Shown piece after piece: positions 23,609 to 36,848 of a DNA stretch of 64,000 nt (its first letter is position 1; each line of letters starts with the position of its first letter). A model generated the notes under the pieces. It saw only the letters and a program-made list of their open reading frames with translations, ran no database searches and had not been told where the DNA came from. The position numbers and the translations under genes are program-made. The DNA is from Corylus avellana (taxonomy: Eukaryota; Streptophyta; Magnoliopsida; Fagales; Betulaceae): NCBI RefSeq assembly GCF_901000735.1, contig NC_081549.1, forward strand, positions 19,233,584 through 19,297,583. Reading direction: 5' to 3'.

Positions 23609-26600
23609 TCAAATAACCTCCTTAAGCTCAAGAAAGTCGTCACGTGGATGAGCTTCTTCGACTCGAACTACTACTTCATCTCCAATCTGTGATCCCACAG
23701 AGACCGATAAAGAAGCTTGAAATCCCACCTGCAAAGATTGAATATTGATTCAGAAAAATATATATATATATATATATATATATTCCATTGTAGTTGCGAG
23801 GCGATCCAATCTGTGATGGAAACTGCAAAAGCTTTAGAATTTCAAATCAAATAAATAAACTAAAAAAAGAGGTTGAGGTGGGAAGGGAAAAACAACATAC
23901 AAAGATAAACATGCTACAGAGACGAAAGCCATAAAGACCTCATGGATGCTGCAATTTATGTATGATGCCCTGTCCTGTAATTGCATATTCTGCTTCTACT
24001 TCTGCATCTTCTTCTTCTTGGCTAATACAGATGAAATGTTTATTTCCAATTTCTACTACTTTTAATATAAAACTTACACCAAGGGCATGGGCGATAGTAT
24101 CAGTTTGAAAATTTGTTTAGAGTGGTGCGGTGAAATATTAATTCATTATATAATAGCATTTAATCGTAATGGCTGGAGGTGCGACAATACATGTTGAGAG
24201 AAAGATTGGAACATACTTGTCTCATTCAATCAGGAACTATGCGTAAAAGAGAGGAAATGTCGAATAGCATGGAGTGAAATTGAGATTGTGGGGAAAATAA
24301 GGTTATGATGGCGTCTGGGCTGAGGCAGAAAAGATAATTAAAGCTCTCTAAAGAGATAATATAAGCAATCCCCCAGGCTCAGTTTGTGTGATTGTTTGTA
24401 ATATTTATATGCCTAAAGAGCATCAAAGATGAGCACAGTCAGCTGGTTGAACAACCAAATTGAGATCAGCCAGCTGATGATTGCATTTTGACGTGCGAAG
24501 GCAACAAAAATTGATGAAGCCAGTTAAGCAAGTAGACCTGAGCCTGGATGAGTTAAAGTTACTCATCATTGAGGCGAAGGTTTATATGCTCACATTGGTT
24601 TCTATGTTCACATCATCACCAAATATCTTTCTCAGCTTCATCTCGTAAACCTCAGTCCTGCATCTCCAGTGTGACTTTAGGAGGGGTTTATACTATTTAT
24701 TTGCACCACCGTCAAATCAAGTTAGCGAATTTCTGTCCCAACAATGGCAAGAGCGTTACCATGGCCTATACTCTTTATAGTCCAATCACCCTAAAAAACT
24801 TCAAACACTTTTGCACTACTTGACATAATGTATAAGAAAGATTTTTGAAGGATGCAATCACCCTAACAAATAAAAGCGTACCTCAACTAACAATAAGGCT
24901 GCAACCCGATCTTTAATGAATCTCAGGATCAATGCACGATATCTTCTTCCTTTTGGTTGCCTTCTAAAGTATTCTAATATCCAATACCGGAGACTACTGC
25001 CAAATAGCCTCTTTGCTACTCTAGAGTGCATGTTTACACTTGATGCAATCCCTTCTAGCTGACCGGCTGAGAAAGGAAGAGATTCACCCCTAAGATATGC
25101 TTTGACCTGCCCGTACACAGGAATTTATAAAAATGTCAAAAAAAAAAAAAAAACAGAATCGTCAATGTACATACACATAGGACATTCATATGCTATGACA
25201 GGACCAAACAAAATGAACCTGATAATGTGCAAGAAGATCCATATATCTACGAATAGGAGATGTAAACTGAACATAACCAGGAAGTCCCATAATCCCATGG
25301 CGTATAGGCTTCCTGAAATCAATTTCAGCAGCACGCATTACTTTAACAATGGCAAAGCTCCTAACGGGTCCCTCTGGAAGATGTGCAAATGCAGATAGAT
25401 CAATATTTGACTGGGGCTGTCCTCTGTAGGGTAAGGGAATGTTATTGCAACAACCAAATGTGGCTATAACTTCCCCACAGAGTATCATCATCTCAGAGAC
25501 CAGTCGCATTGCAGGGTCTGCTTGGTTTTCGACGTAAAGATTGATAATAGGCTCTGGATCATCTGGGTTAGCCACCTTGATGCGTGTGTCTAATGTGGCT
25601 GTGTCAACTCCACCCTGAAAAATCCATAAAAAATCAATGTCACAGAAGAAAGAGAGGTGATCAGACAAATTATGTGGTGTAAAAGACCCCATCCAAAGTG
25701 TACAAGATGGAATCTTATTTTATCCAATCTTTTTACGAAACTTTCTAGAACCCTTGAGTGGCAAAAAGGACGTAGTTTGAAGTGCAACGCAGCTCCCTGG
25801 ATAAATACAATCTCGAGTGCTTGTCATCCAAAGTTTACGAAACTTTCTAGAACCCTTGAGTGGCAAAAAGGATGTAGTTTGAAGTACAACGCAGCTCCCT
25901 GGATAAATACAATCTCGAATGCTTGTCATCCAAAGTTTAGTGCATGTTACCACGACTAAGATATCATCTATTAGCCTCTAATCAAATCACAATAGATGTA
26001 ATCCTTTCATGACTTCTTATGATCTTAACTAAAAGAAATATATAATTTGTGCTTCATCTGAATGCATATTCGACTGTGAATATCGTGTACTGTAAATTCA
26101 TCATATGGTGTGGAAACGCACAGAATAAAATAGACATATGTACTTCATATGAATGCATATTCGACCGTGAATATCTTGTACTGTAAATTCATCATATAGT
26201 GTGGAAAAGCACAGAATAAAATACATATATGTTACATCCCTCAGTTAAGTGTAAGCTATGGATGTGGAAGCAACATTCTCAATTCAAAACTGTGAAATGT
26301 ATCTATGTTAAATCAGAGTGCTTGTATATACGAGTTTTTCTTTTTTTCTTTTTGAATATTCATGAACTTCTTTGGATTCTACATGGATTTTAACTCATAC
26401 CATAGCAAGCTTCCTCAGAGTCCATGGATATTTGGAACCACCAACAGATTTCTTAGAACCTTAATGAACTGTGGATTCTTTTAGAGTTGAATTCATCTGA
26501 TTATAACCTGTTGTTGTCGCCACTGAGACCGTAAAGTTGCTGCCTCGGATAGAATTTTCAGTTCAACCTCCTCTTCCAGGTTCAAATGAAGCAGCTCAGA

Positions 26601-29600
26601 TGCACTCTCGTATGTCAGCATATAAGTGGGTTTGATGATTGAGTTGTCCACTGAGTACTCCGCAATGCTACAAAAGCATATAGAGTGTGAAGCAAATATC
26701 ATTTGTAAGAAATCATCTTCAGATGCATGTAGCTTCCATATGCGTATATCTCCAGGTCCACCAAGAGTAAAATACGTTGATCTTAATGATGATAAGAGGA
26801 CTCAAAATTTTTAAATGTCACACATATCAGGGCAACAACCTCAAAAACTCTAAGGTCATATTCACGCCTCCTAAGAAGATTGTAACAATTGTATTCCAAA
26901 CAGCAACTTAAACACGTGTTTCATCAGAAAATTATAGTAATGCGGGATCTCCTAAATTCCTAAAATTCCCTCATCACAAACAATTACCAGCGCATGGAAT
27001 AAATAACATCACATACTTTCTTCTTTTTTCTTTTTTTTTTTTGGTAACTCGCAAACATAATTAACTCATCACAGAGCCAGTGTAGAACAAATGGACTCGT
27101 TCAAGTTCCAGAGGACATTCCCCATAAAAACTCAGCAAGGATATTTCTAGGTAGGATTTTATGGCCAAAAGATACAAACAAGTGGGCCCACAATTTTATA
27201 AGTCCTATAGACAAAGTAATGTTAAATTTTTACTAACTTTGAAAGAAAACATGCCAATAAACTAAAAGGTTTACCTGCCATCAGAACGCAGCACAACGGA
27301 TACTGTAACAGCATTGCAGATCTCTCCTTGTTTCAAACTCATTCCCTCCATGGCAAGTTTCTCTGGAAACATTGGATAAGTGGCAGTTGGCAAGAATATA
27401 GAAGTTCCTCTTCTCATTGCCTCCCTACGCAAAGTGAATGATATCAAATATGAGTATAGGACAAGAATTAACTAACATCTCTTATAATATCTCAAAAGCT
27501 ACCTGTCTACTTTGCTCCCAGGTTGCACAAATCTTGTTGCATCTGCAACATGTATCCAGATCTTAATCCGGCCATCTTGCAACCTTGTTGCACTCAGGGC
27601 ATCATCAAGCTACATATAATTTACTCAGTTAGCCATTAGACACCATATTATGCCAGTAACTTCACTGAGAGTAGAAAAAAAATGTATTACCTCGTCAGCC
27701 TCATCAACATCAATGGCGTAAACCTTTAAGTGAGTGAGATCTTTTCTATCATTCTAAAGACAGAGCATCAAATAAGCATATAGTAACAAGAGATCCTGAA
27801 AGTCTAATAAAAGAACTCAGATATCACCCAATACTGAATCTTTTTTCCCACAGGGTTTAGTTGTTAAAAAGCAAACAGGAAAGTCTCTTGACTGCACAGA
27901 AGGATTGATTAACTACAGTCAAAATTTCAAAATTTTGAAAAATTGAATCTCAAAATTTCCTTGTAATGATTTTCTAAGAGCATGGATGATCATTCATACA
28001 AACCTGACACCCCATCCATCCCAAAATACATAGAAGTTTACAAATGGCAGGAATTGTAGTGAAACAAAATAAAAGTAATATCCTTCCTAAAATGCCCTTA
28101 GTTGAGTCAAGAAATGTGGATTCAAATGTGAAATTAAGGTGGATTCAAGTTTAAGGCTAATATAAAAAGTTAAATGGGTAGTTCTTTCATTTTCAATTCT
28201 CATATATTTTAGGACAGCCCAGAAAGGCAAGCACCTCATCTATTTTGGGACAGAGGGAGTATTCAACAATATAATTCTTGCACAGATATTTTAGAATTAT
28301 TTGTAGACCAGAAAGCAGGCTTACCTCATCTGGATCAGATGACTCCAACAAAAGACTTTCAGCAGCTGATATTATCTCGTCCGAATGATCAGTAGAAATA
28401 TTGAACTTTAAGAGATCAAGATTGACATGTACAGAAAAATAACCAATATCTATAAGGAGATTTACAGCTGTTGATGCTGTTCTCACAAGTCCCATTGCCT
28501 TGAGGATCTGAGAAGAAGAAAGGCACGTTATACAAAAGAATAACAAATTGGGTATGCAGTGGATATACATAGCATTTCAGAAACATCAAAGATCATTGGT
28601 TCAAGCTAAAACTTTCTACATTAGTTAATGGAAGGACTCATCTTGATCAGCCAATCAATTTAGGACAGAAGAAATATAAATTCACATGCAAAACTATAAT
28701 AAACACAGTCAAGTTAGACATGTTACCATCCCAGCTGTTTTCTTTTGGTCGTCGTCTTTGCAGGCATCAATGGCATAAGATTCTAGAGATTCAATTTTGT
28801 GTCTAATTTTCTCTTCAACCATCCAAGAAGATTTGGGAAGTTTAGCTTCAGAAGGCATTGCCTTAGCAGATTTCAATAATTGTACAAACTCCTGCAGTTC
28901 TTTCTCAGCAGCCTCCTTAGCAAGCTTCCTACGTGAAAGTTCTTCTACCTAGTTTTCCAAACAAATGGGATACCATCTTATTAGAATTACTGAAATGAAA
29001 GGAAGCAATTAATCATTGTAAATTTTGTCACTCTGCTGACTGATTAAACTCCCACTATTTTTTATATATGATAATTCAAGAATTTATAAAACAAAGATGT
29101 AACACAGGGCAAAGCATCATTAATACAATACCAGACCTGGTTTCAGCACATTGTATAGTAGCAAACACAATGATGAAAAGCAGTTCAAAAGAGAGAACAT
29201 CAGTTAAACAGGATGAAGAAGAGAAATATTTTCAACATAAGAGTTGGCAAGTCCAATTCTTTATATGCCAACCAACCCGAAACAACTGAGTTAATCAGGA
29301 TCAGGAAGGTGTTTCTTTAAATGAGCTGGCTTCGGGTAACCAAAATTAACCTAATGCAGATTTGAAAGCATGATGATTTTAAAATTTGATATAAAGTTAT
29401 ATTTGGTTGGCTAATGGACAGAAATTTTTGGCTAAATCCTGACAAAAGTCTCATGTACAAATCATTTAAGTTTTAACCTCAACCAAATCTTAACCAGCCC
29501 CAACCCCAATAAATGACAGTTCTAACTAAGAGTGAACATGGTGAAACATTTCTCATACTATTTTTTTTGATAAGTAAAACATTTCTCATACTAAGATGAA

Positions 29601-31077
29601 AACATTGAAAAAAGGGTCTTCCTATCTGCCAGAAAAGCAGAAAATGTCCAGCTGCTCAAAAGGGAGCAACATCAACCAGTGGCAGAAAAAAACCAAAAAA
29701 TTATAATCTAGTCCTTCGTTATTGTAGCCCTACCAATTTATAGTTGAGCCAAATAATTCAATTAACACAGACTATATATATGTGTGTGTGTGTGTGTGTT
29801 GAAGCCAAATCTAACATGTACCTGCACAGTAGGTCGAGGCCCATATAAAGAACGTGAACCTTTTGTCTCCAGCACACTAAAGTATATTTCATCTTTTGAT
29901 AACAAAAGATGGGTACAATAGCTCTCAAGAGGCTCCGCACAACCAAAAATCATCTGTTTAATAAGCTATAAGGTCATTGGAGAGCATCAGAGTGATGACA
30001 TAGAAATTGGACAACCTAAAAAAGTCAATACCTCTGCTAATTCTTCGGTTGTCACCGACTTATTTTTTTCTAGAAGCTCAACCCAAGCAAACTCAAGCAG
30101 TGCTGGATCCTGCACCAAATCAACAAATACTGACTTCATTTGTAACACAAACAATGAAACAGAAAAAACAAATGAAAAATGTGTAGCTATCCTTTCGTAA
30201 GCAAGAACAAACCAAGTTATCCTGTGCTCTCTGAACAAAATCCAAAATCTCCATGTGATCGAAATTCTCAATGCCTGGAACAATGTATGTAATTTGTTGA
30301 GGTTTGATGGAGGATGTGACACCATTCTGCCCTTGGAAGATCAAGAACTAGTTAGATAAACTGGAAAGCCTAAGACTTCTGATGCATTTGATTCAAGAAA
30401 CAATGAGTTCCAACACCTAGCAACCTATTCAACATGCCGCATTAGTTGTTTCGACTAGAACCTGATCATACACCATCCAGTTCTTCTTCCCGTCAGGTCT
30501 CTGAGCAACTGCCAGCAAGACCCTATCAGAATCCTTCTTGAACTCCAGCAGCAACCCTTTCTCTAGTGCTCGGTTTGATAGCTTATCTTCAAGAAGCTCT
30601 CCGCTGCTCGTTAATCCAATTCTGATATATTCGTTTTCGTTATATATTATCTGTAAGTATATGCTCGGAAACTACCAAGAGAGAATTGGAAATGATGAAA
30701 ATGAATAATTTCTCGGAAATCAAACAGTTCATATCCAAATTTCTTCTAGAATCGTAATAAAACAACGTAACCGCAATTAAGGAAAGATTTAGTTTATAAG
30801 AAACCTACTTGGAGGCAGCGCAAACTCTCTTCCTCTTGCGAATGAATTCGAGCTCTTCCATGACGCTCTCGACGAGACTGTGAACCGAACAGCTCCGAAC
30901 ACCGGCATGGCCGAAAAACTTCCGCTCGGGCCGCAATATCGAGAACCGGAATCCCAATTTGCAGTAGCGGCGAAGCGGAAAGGTGCTGAAACTGTACAAT
31001 CGGCACCGGACCGCGGAGAGAGGAGGAGACGAAGCGGAGCGAAAGATAGCGCAGCTGTTAACGGCTCGAACAGCCAT
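23609..31077 (-). CDS. RNR1: Organellar RNase II family 3'-5' exoribonuclease
   Basis: Processive 3'-5' exoribonuclease of the RNB family, orthologous in sequence to Arabidopsis RNR1 (chloroplast/mitochondrial RNase II), which trims rRNA and mRNA 3' ends in organelles. Fourteen minus-strand exons: 31077-30809, 30621-30462, 30326-30213, 30109-30032, 29953-29822, 28948-28727, 28507-28325, 27753-27691, 27609-27503, 27424-27275, 26667-26508, 25614-25219, 25106-24882, 23728-23609; total 2,379 nt, 792 residues. The N-terminus (MAVRAVNSCAIFRS, Ser/Arg-rich, few acidic residues) fits an organelle transit peptide. RNB active-site motif AIDVDEADELDDAL at residues 399-412 spans exons 8 and 9. Later landmarks: IWIHVADATRFV, FLPTATYPMFPEKLAMEG, PTYMLTYESASELLHL, PLPYRGQPQ, GYVQFTSPIRRYMDL. 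The C-terminus DEVVVRVEEAHPRDDFLELK belongs to the S1-like end. The exon 1 donor GTAGGT and acceptor TATATCAG were chosen because they keep phase; an acceptor 27 bases further upstream would introduce a stop. Confidence 0.95.
23729..24881. other. Intron 13 of RNR1 (1.15 kb)
   Basis: The longest intron of the gene. It contains an (AT)n run at 23758-23782 and no other feature I can name. Confidence 0.7.
25735..25938. repeat. Tandem duplication, 2 x 102 bp, in RNR1 intron 11
   Basis: Two adjacent units, each beginning ACGAAACTTTCTAGAACCC and including GGATAAATACAATCTCGA, differ at only a few positions (GGACG/GGATG, AGTGC/AGTAC, CGAGT/CGAAT). Confidence 0.9.
26061..26231. repeat. Tandem duplication, period 91 bp, in RNR1 intron 11
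   Basis: AATGCATATTCGAC and TGTACTGTAAATTCATCATA recur 91 bp apart, with GTGTGGAAA and GCACAGAATAAAAT following in both units. This is a second, independent tandem duplication in the same intron. Confidence 0.85.
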
Positions 31078-31429
31078 CTTTGTCTGGAAGAAAAGCCCAG
31101 TCCTTAGGGTTTCATGCGGTGAAGGAAGATTGAGAGAAAGGAAAACCTAGAGCCGTTTGAGAAGGAGCGAGAGGATTTGTTTGCTCTGAAAGAGTTTGTG
31201 AGAGAGAGCAACGCGAGCGAGCGAGCTTCTGCGCTGCTTGTCGACGATAAAGCTAAGCTGGTGTAGATGAGGTTACCGAAATGCGTTCGAGAACCCGTTG
31301 AAAGGCGCAAAGAGTGTCCAATGGGCTTTTATTATGAGCTGAAAATTGACCCACTTGGGCTTTGACTTGCATGACCGTTTTCAATGGAATCAGACCCTTC
31401 TAATAAGAAAGAAAGATCTCCTAATCTAA

Positions 31430-32858
31430 GGGTGCGTTTGGAAGTGCATTTTTTTAAAAATAATCTGTGATTTTAAACCAAATTGTAATTTTAGGGTGTT
31501 TGGGATTGCGATTTTAAAATAGCAAAAAAATCTGCGATTTCCATAAATTGATTAGAAGGTGCTTATTTGAAAAAGTGCGAATTTAAAACAAAATCACGAT
31601 TTCTATTAAAAAGATATTTGGCGCAATAGTTACCTTTTTTTGAATGAAAATAAAAAAAAATACTAAGAAGACCCACCTAAAATATATTAAAACCCTTCTT
31701 TTCTCTTTTTTTTTTTTTCTTCATCCTCTCTGTCTCGTTCATCCTTTCTCCGCCCTGTAGCAGTGTGCGTCGCTGTTGTTCATCTCTCCACCCCTCTACC
31801 AGGTAATAATCTCACCTTAATATTTTTTTTCACTCCATATAACTCCTTTGCTTTTATAAAACTTTCCACTGTTTGGTGTTCGGTGTTATTTTATGTGGTT
31901 TGTATGATTACTGTGCCTTTTTATATATGCATTTATATTCTTCGACCATTTCTACGTAGTAAAGTTGTGATTTTTTTTTTTTTTTTTCAAAATTTTATTT
32001 AGATTACCGTGTATGCATAGTGATCTGCAATCCATCATAGTATGCAGTGATAGATCACTGTACATGCACAATAATGTGATAATGCGTGTACAGTAACCGT
32101 GTGAGGCTTTTTCTTTTAAAAAAAATATATTGTACAGTGACTAAGATGATGATTTTTCTTAGGTCACTGTGCACTGTATAGTGATGTGCATAGTGATGAT
32201 TTTTTATGGCTTTTTTTTATTTTATTTTTTAAAGGTACTGTACAGTAACAATTTGTGATGAATTTTTATTTTTATTTTTAATGGGTATTGCTCTGTAATA
32301 GTTGGTGATATTTTTTTTATATATTTTTTTTAAATGGGTAATAAACAGTGATAATTTTTTTTATATATTTTTTTAATGGGTAATCAACAGTTATCAAATA
32401 CTAATTTAAATTATTGGTGAATTATGTAACAGTTAAATTTGATAAACATTATTAGTTTAATTTGATGGATTGTTCTTGTATTTTTTATTATATGTCTGTT
32501 TGTAATATGTTTCAAGAAAAAAAAAATACAAAAACAAAAAAGCATAAAGAAACAAGTAGTATAGCAATATATAATTGCCTAAGTAGAAAATTCAAAGTTA
32601 ATGTCAAATTATAAGTCATACTTTTGTTTGTATATGTGTTAAAAATTGAGGCTTATAGACAATGTTAGTTATTTTACTGTTATAAAGAAATGTCCTTATT
32701 GGTAATTTGGTCATGAAACCGCAATTATATGCTAATGTTATCCAAACACTCAATTAATAAAAAAAATACTTTTTAGCATGTTTTATCAAACGTCTGTGCG
32801 ATTTTAAAAACGCAATTTTTAAAATCACACTTATTGAAATCGCACTCCCAATCGGCCC
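31430..32858. mobile_element. Non-autonomous hAT-like element, about 1.4 kb, degenerate
   Basis: The left end AAGGGTGCGTTTGGAAGTGC and the reverse complement of the right end (TTAGGGCCGATTGGGAGTGC) are inverted repeats, followed on both sides by GTGATTTT/AAAATCACA blocks. A second pair of inner ends begins TTAGGGTGTTTGGGATTGCG at about 31491, suggesting nesting. The interior is AT-rich with repeated ACTGTACAGT/TAGTGATGTGCATAGTGATG words at 32040-32250 and a near duplicate of about 60 bp (AATGGGTAAT.AACAGT) at 32330-32395. No transposase frame. No clear 8-bp target duplication was found. Confidence 0.5.
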
Positions 32859-33271
32859 TAAAACTCTAGCTTTGATCATAGATCAACACAAATTAAAGCC
32901 AGAAAAATATGCAGATATCTCAGTCAGATAAACACAAATCTCAAGTGTTAGAACAGTGACAGCATGCCAAACACCCGGCGGAGGAGATTTGCAAGAAAGA
33001 CAAAAGGTTTAAGTGGCTTGTCAGAGATTTGAAGACATAAAAGTTACTTTAGACATGCCGGTGTCACACTTTAGTGGCATGGCTCGGCAGCGTAGGTGGT
33101 TGTAGGTGGCGTCGCCCAATTCAAAAATCTTGTGTTTTTCTTTTAGCTTCGCAAAGAAAGAGAACATCAGTTTTCTACCTCTGTTGCGTCATTGGAGAGC
33201 GGAAGTTGTGAGGGGAGACACCGTACCATGGCCGAGAGAAATGAGAGTTAGGGCTCGAAGGATCGGGCTTA

Positions 33272-33436
33272 TATTAAAATAACAGTATATATGTTATAAT
33301 TTAATCAACAGTTAAGATTGAATCTTAAAATTAATTTACTTTTAGAAGCTTTAATAGGAAAGAAAAAATAAAGAGAGATTTTGATAAATTCAATCTTGAC
33401 CGTTGATTAAATTACAATATACATGCTATTATTAAA
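33272..33436. mobile_element. 165-bp fold-back MITE
   Basis: The left arm (ATAATTTAATCAACAGTTAA then GATTG) is an imperfect inverted copy of the right arm (CAATC then TTGACCGTTGATTAAATTAC). The arms reach outward to TATTAAAATA and TATTATTAAA. About 50-bp arms, non-coding. Confidence 0.65.
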
Positions 33437-33984
33437 AACCCAGGCTTGAAATGGAAGGCAACGAAAATGGTTGCGCATGGCTACTGTTTTTTACACTTGT
33501 TTTTTTCTTGTTTTTTTTCATCTTTTTAATGCAATGACATGGCATCGCTAACTGGACATGCCAAGGTGAGATCACGGTGGGATGTCGGTATAGTATATGA
33601 GTAAATTTTTAGCAATGGTTGATTGTAATCAGTATTGTGAAATAGTTATGGAATAAAAATGTGGTATATTGCATTCTCATAGTACATATCACTTCTCATG
33701 TTTTTTTATGAGTAATGCTATACACCACACTTTTATCCCATTGTACCAACAAGGCAATATAAGCAAATTTAAAAAAATAATAATAAAAATAAATAAAACA
33801 ATAAAACAATAATTCAACTATTAAATCCATTGGAAAAGCCAATGTCCAGAATAAATATAATACAAGGAGATAAGCACATGTAACAGCTGAGGTATCAATA
33901 GAATAGCAATTCAAAAAGTCTGTAATGACAAGTTTATACATCTAAGCAGCTCGCGTCAACTTCCACGGATGTCTTTTGCATAAA

Positions 33985-36848
33985 TCAACTGCAAAGACCA
34001 ACACATAACCCTTGGATCTGGGAATTGCTTGCATCCGGCAATACATATATACCTGATTTTCCATTACTTGTGCACGTTATGTTTAACTGGTTGCCTATCT
34101 GGTTTGCCTGCAATAATAATACATTCATGCACGGTTAGCTCATGCACAAAGCAAATGATATTAATGAAATCAACCAAATCAAATGCCACATGGGCATTTG
34201 CTTGAACCATGCTTGCACCGAATCTAAAACGTAAAGCGGGGCCTTGCCTTTAATGGACAAAGTTTTTCACAAAGCTCTAACCTAGTGTATTAAATTGACA
34301 TCTATTCTTAGAACATATTAAATTGACATCTATTCTTAGAACATGTGATTCTCACACGCTCTATTAATCTTAATAAAAATGCATATAAGAATCACTTTCT
34401 TTAAGGACAGATGTCAGTTTAATTTGGACGAAAATTTTTTCTGTCTTCAATTGGTAAGGCAGAATGAATTTTGTCCCCTAAGCATACTTCTATTGTAATT
34501 TCCTCTTGATCCCTAAGCATACAAAATAAATGAGTTCACCCCATCAAGAGGTAGTTTTGAAATAGAAAAATGGTATGGTTTATACCAAGGGAAAGGAAGA
34601 AATTGGTCTATTTCCATTACCATTTCCTCATTTTCATTCCACTTTAAAATGGTATGCATCAAATTACATATCCCATTTTTCACACCGTTTTTAATATTTT
34701 GGACATACACACAAAGAAGATAGTAGTGTTAGCATAGTTACCAAGCAGGATGCAGGATCTGTGTTGCAGCTCCATTTTGAAGTGGGGACACAACTCAAAT
34801 AATGACACCAAGAACAATGATCATTTGCATTAAATCCCCGGAGGAGCATAACCAGGCCAGCTGTAAAACTGTCACAAATAGAAATTTTGCCACATCATGC
34901 ATCATAATTCACCAGATACTCAAAAAATAAAAATCAGAACGGAAAGAGGAAGAACCCACAAGAAAAGTTATGGAAGTATCATCAGCAGAATTTTCATCTT
35001 TTTTGACTTTTATCAGCAGAACTAGTACTTTTACCAGAAGAGTGATAGGATGATCAAGTAAATTATGGGGATTTCACTTTTATGGCCTTTTCTTCAGTTT
35101 CAACCAAATTACCTCGTTTCTTGTGGTAAACAAGATGGCATGTTTTCACCTTTGTACATTTTGTATCCTTTTGATATATATTGCAATTTAATAAAATAAG
35201 CAGGAACTGCTGAAAATAGAGAACCTGATTTCAGGGCTTACCCAATAATCAAAAGGATCAGAGAAACGACCCACAATATGCACTGATACATCTTGAATTT
35301 CGGTCTAGCTGAAACAGAAGGTGCATATCTTTGTCTAACCCATCCAAATTGGGGGCGTATCAGAAACACAAACCCAAGAAGAAAACCCGAAACAAATCCT
35401 CCAATATGAGCAAAGTTGTCCACATGTGGGAGGATTCCCACTGCCAAGTTGATCACAATGATGACCAAGAGGGTTAATAATGCTGCAAACTGGTGGAACA
35501 CAAAAAAAAAAAAAAAAAAAAAATTGTAAGATAATTGGACCCAACAATGTTACTGACCAGAATGTCACATTTACTTCAGAGTGCATATCTTTTTTGTTTT
35601 TTGATAAGTCTTCAGAGTACATATCTCAGATAAAAGAAGTTCAATGAATACCTTGCTAGCATACAATGTCCAATTAGTGATGAGTTCAGAAAGCATTCCT
35701 CCTAGCAAGCCAAAAAGTGCACCAGAAGCACCAACAGAGATGCTTGACTGGATGAAAAGACCAGACATAATACTCCCCCCCAATCCAGAGATGACATATA
35801 GCAACCCAATCCGTACTGTATACAACAACACAAGCATCAGGAAAGTATCTTGAGCTAAATTCTTTGAATATAAAACTGAAGATGATTCATGAATTCCCAA
35901 ATCATGATGCTTATGACTTGCAGATCAATTAGATCTGGAGTGAATGGAAACTTTATGGACTATACGAACCTCGAGCTATATGCATCAATCATAAGATAAA
36001 CTATCAAATATTTGATCACTCAATACCTGAGCCTATAATTCACCAATTGAATTGAATATGCAAGGAGCCAAAATATGTATCTTTTTAATCTACTTGAATT
36101 GAATCCACAAAGTGATGCTGATGTTTTGAATTTAGAACATCTTCAGAATCTTGAAGACTGAATAATTCCATGGAAGACAAAAAACAGATGAATAATACAA
36201 AATCAATGAATTTTAAGATACATACCAAACCCAAATTCACGCTCAAGCCGAATTCCAATTACTAAAAGACTCAACATGTTTGCCAGTATATGAAAAACCC
36301 CTGCATGCAACCAATTGCAGGTGATGAGGCGCCACCCCTGGTCTCCTCTTACTACTTTATTCACATCTAGAGCTCCCATCTTCACTAGCCTAAAGCCATA
36401 AACATGGAATAGTTGCTTGATTACGATTTTTTAGCAGTTCAAAAATTGCAGCCAAACCATTCAAAATAAATTCATGAAAGTGCTAAAAAAGAAAAGTAAA
36501 GAAGTAAAGAACCTACGTCGACGAGGAAGGCCCAAGAAGAGGGTTCTCCTTGAAGGGCTGGAAAGAGAAACGACCCAAGAACGTAGCAATGCAATTGACG
36601 GAGTTCTTGGGGCAGTTGTTGACGTACATGGTGATGATGAACACGATTGTATTGGCGATAACAAACAAAGGGATAAGCCAGGTGACCCATTTCTTGAAAT
36701 GCTTGATTTCCCGGAATGGGCTTGGTGTGGCTGACGCCGGAGCCGAGTCTGACTGATCTACCGGGTGTATCACGCTGTTGTTACGCCGGGAGTTTACCCT
36801 TATCTGGATGTCCGACGGTGGTGGGTCTTTCGCCATCGGATATGACAT
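33985..36848 (-). CDS. RBL: Rhomboid-like intramembrane serine protease
   Basis: Plant rhomboid of 385 residues. Minus-strand exons: 36848-36517, 36389-36226, 35815-35652, 35489-35242, 34868-34742, 34107-33985 (332, 164, 164, 248, 127 and 123 nt, in frame). The N-terminus is cytosolic and Ser/Pro-rich; the first membrane helix is [19 protein letters not shown]. The rhomboid fold follows: [19 protein letters not shown] (helix 2 His/Asn motif), catalytic Ser in [13 protein letters not shown], catalytic His in [16 protein letters not shown]. The dyad is intact, so this should be an active protease rather than an inactive rhomboid. The C-terminal exons encode a cysteine-rich tail ([28 protein letters not shown]) typical of the plant RBL1-RBL3 type group, which sits in the secretory pathway. 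An alternative start is Met5 (36836). A long A run at 35502-35522 lies in intron 3. The exact paralog cannot be chosen here. Confidence 0.93.
34261..34440. mobile_element. MITE remnant with 28-bp tandem repeat, in RBL intron 5
   Basis: TTAAATTGACATCTATTCTT (left) and TAAGGACAGATGTCAGTTTA (right) are inverted counterparts, indicating a fold-back element. Inside the left arm a 28-bp unit starting ATTAAATTGACATC and ending AGAACAT is present twice in perfect tandem (34289-34344). Confidence 0.55.

Noticed and set aside
25657..25959. Open frame over duplicated sequence near 25.7 kb
   Set aside because: Lies in RNR1 intron 11; the repeated peptide simply reflects the 102-bp tandem duplication.
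25735..26231. CRISPR-like array
   Set aside because: Only two units each with no spacers; a plant intron tandem repeat.
36474..36756. Plus-strand open frames of 86 and 68 codons
   Set aside because: Antisense shadows of rhomboid exon 1.
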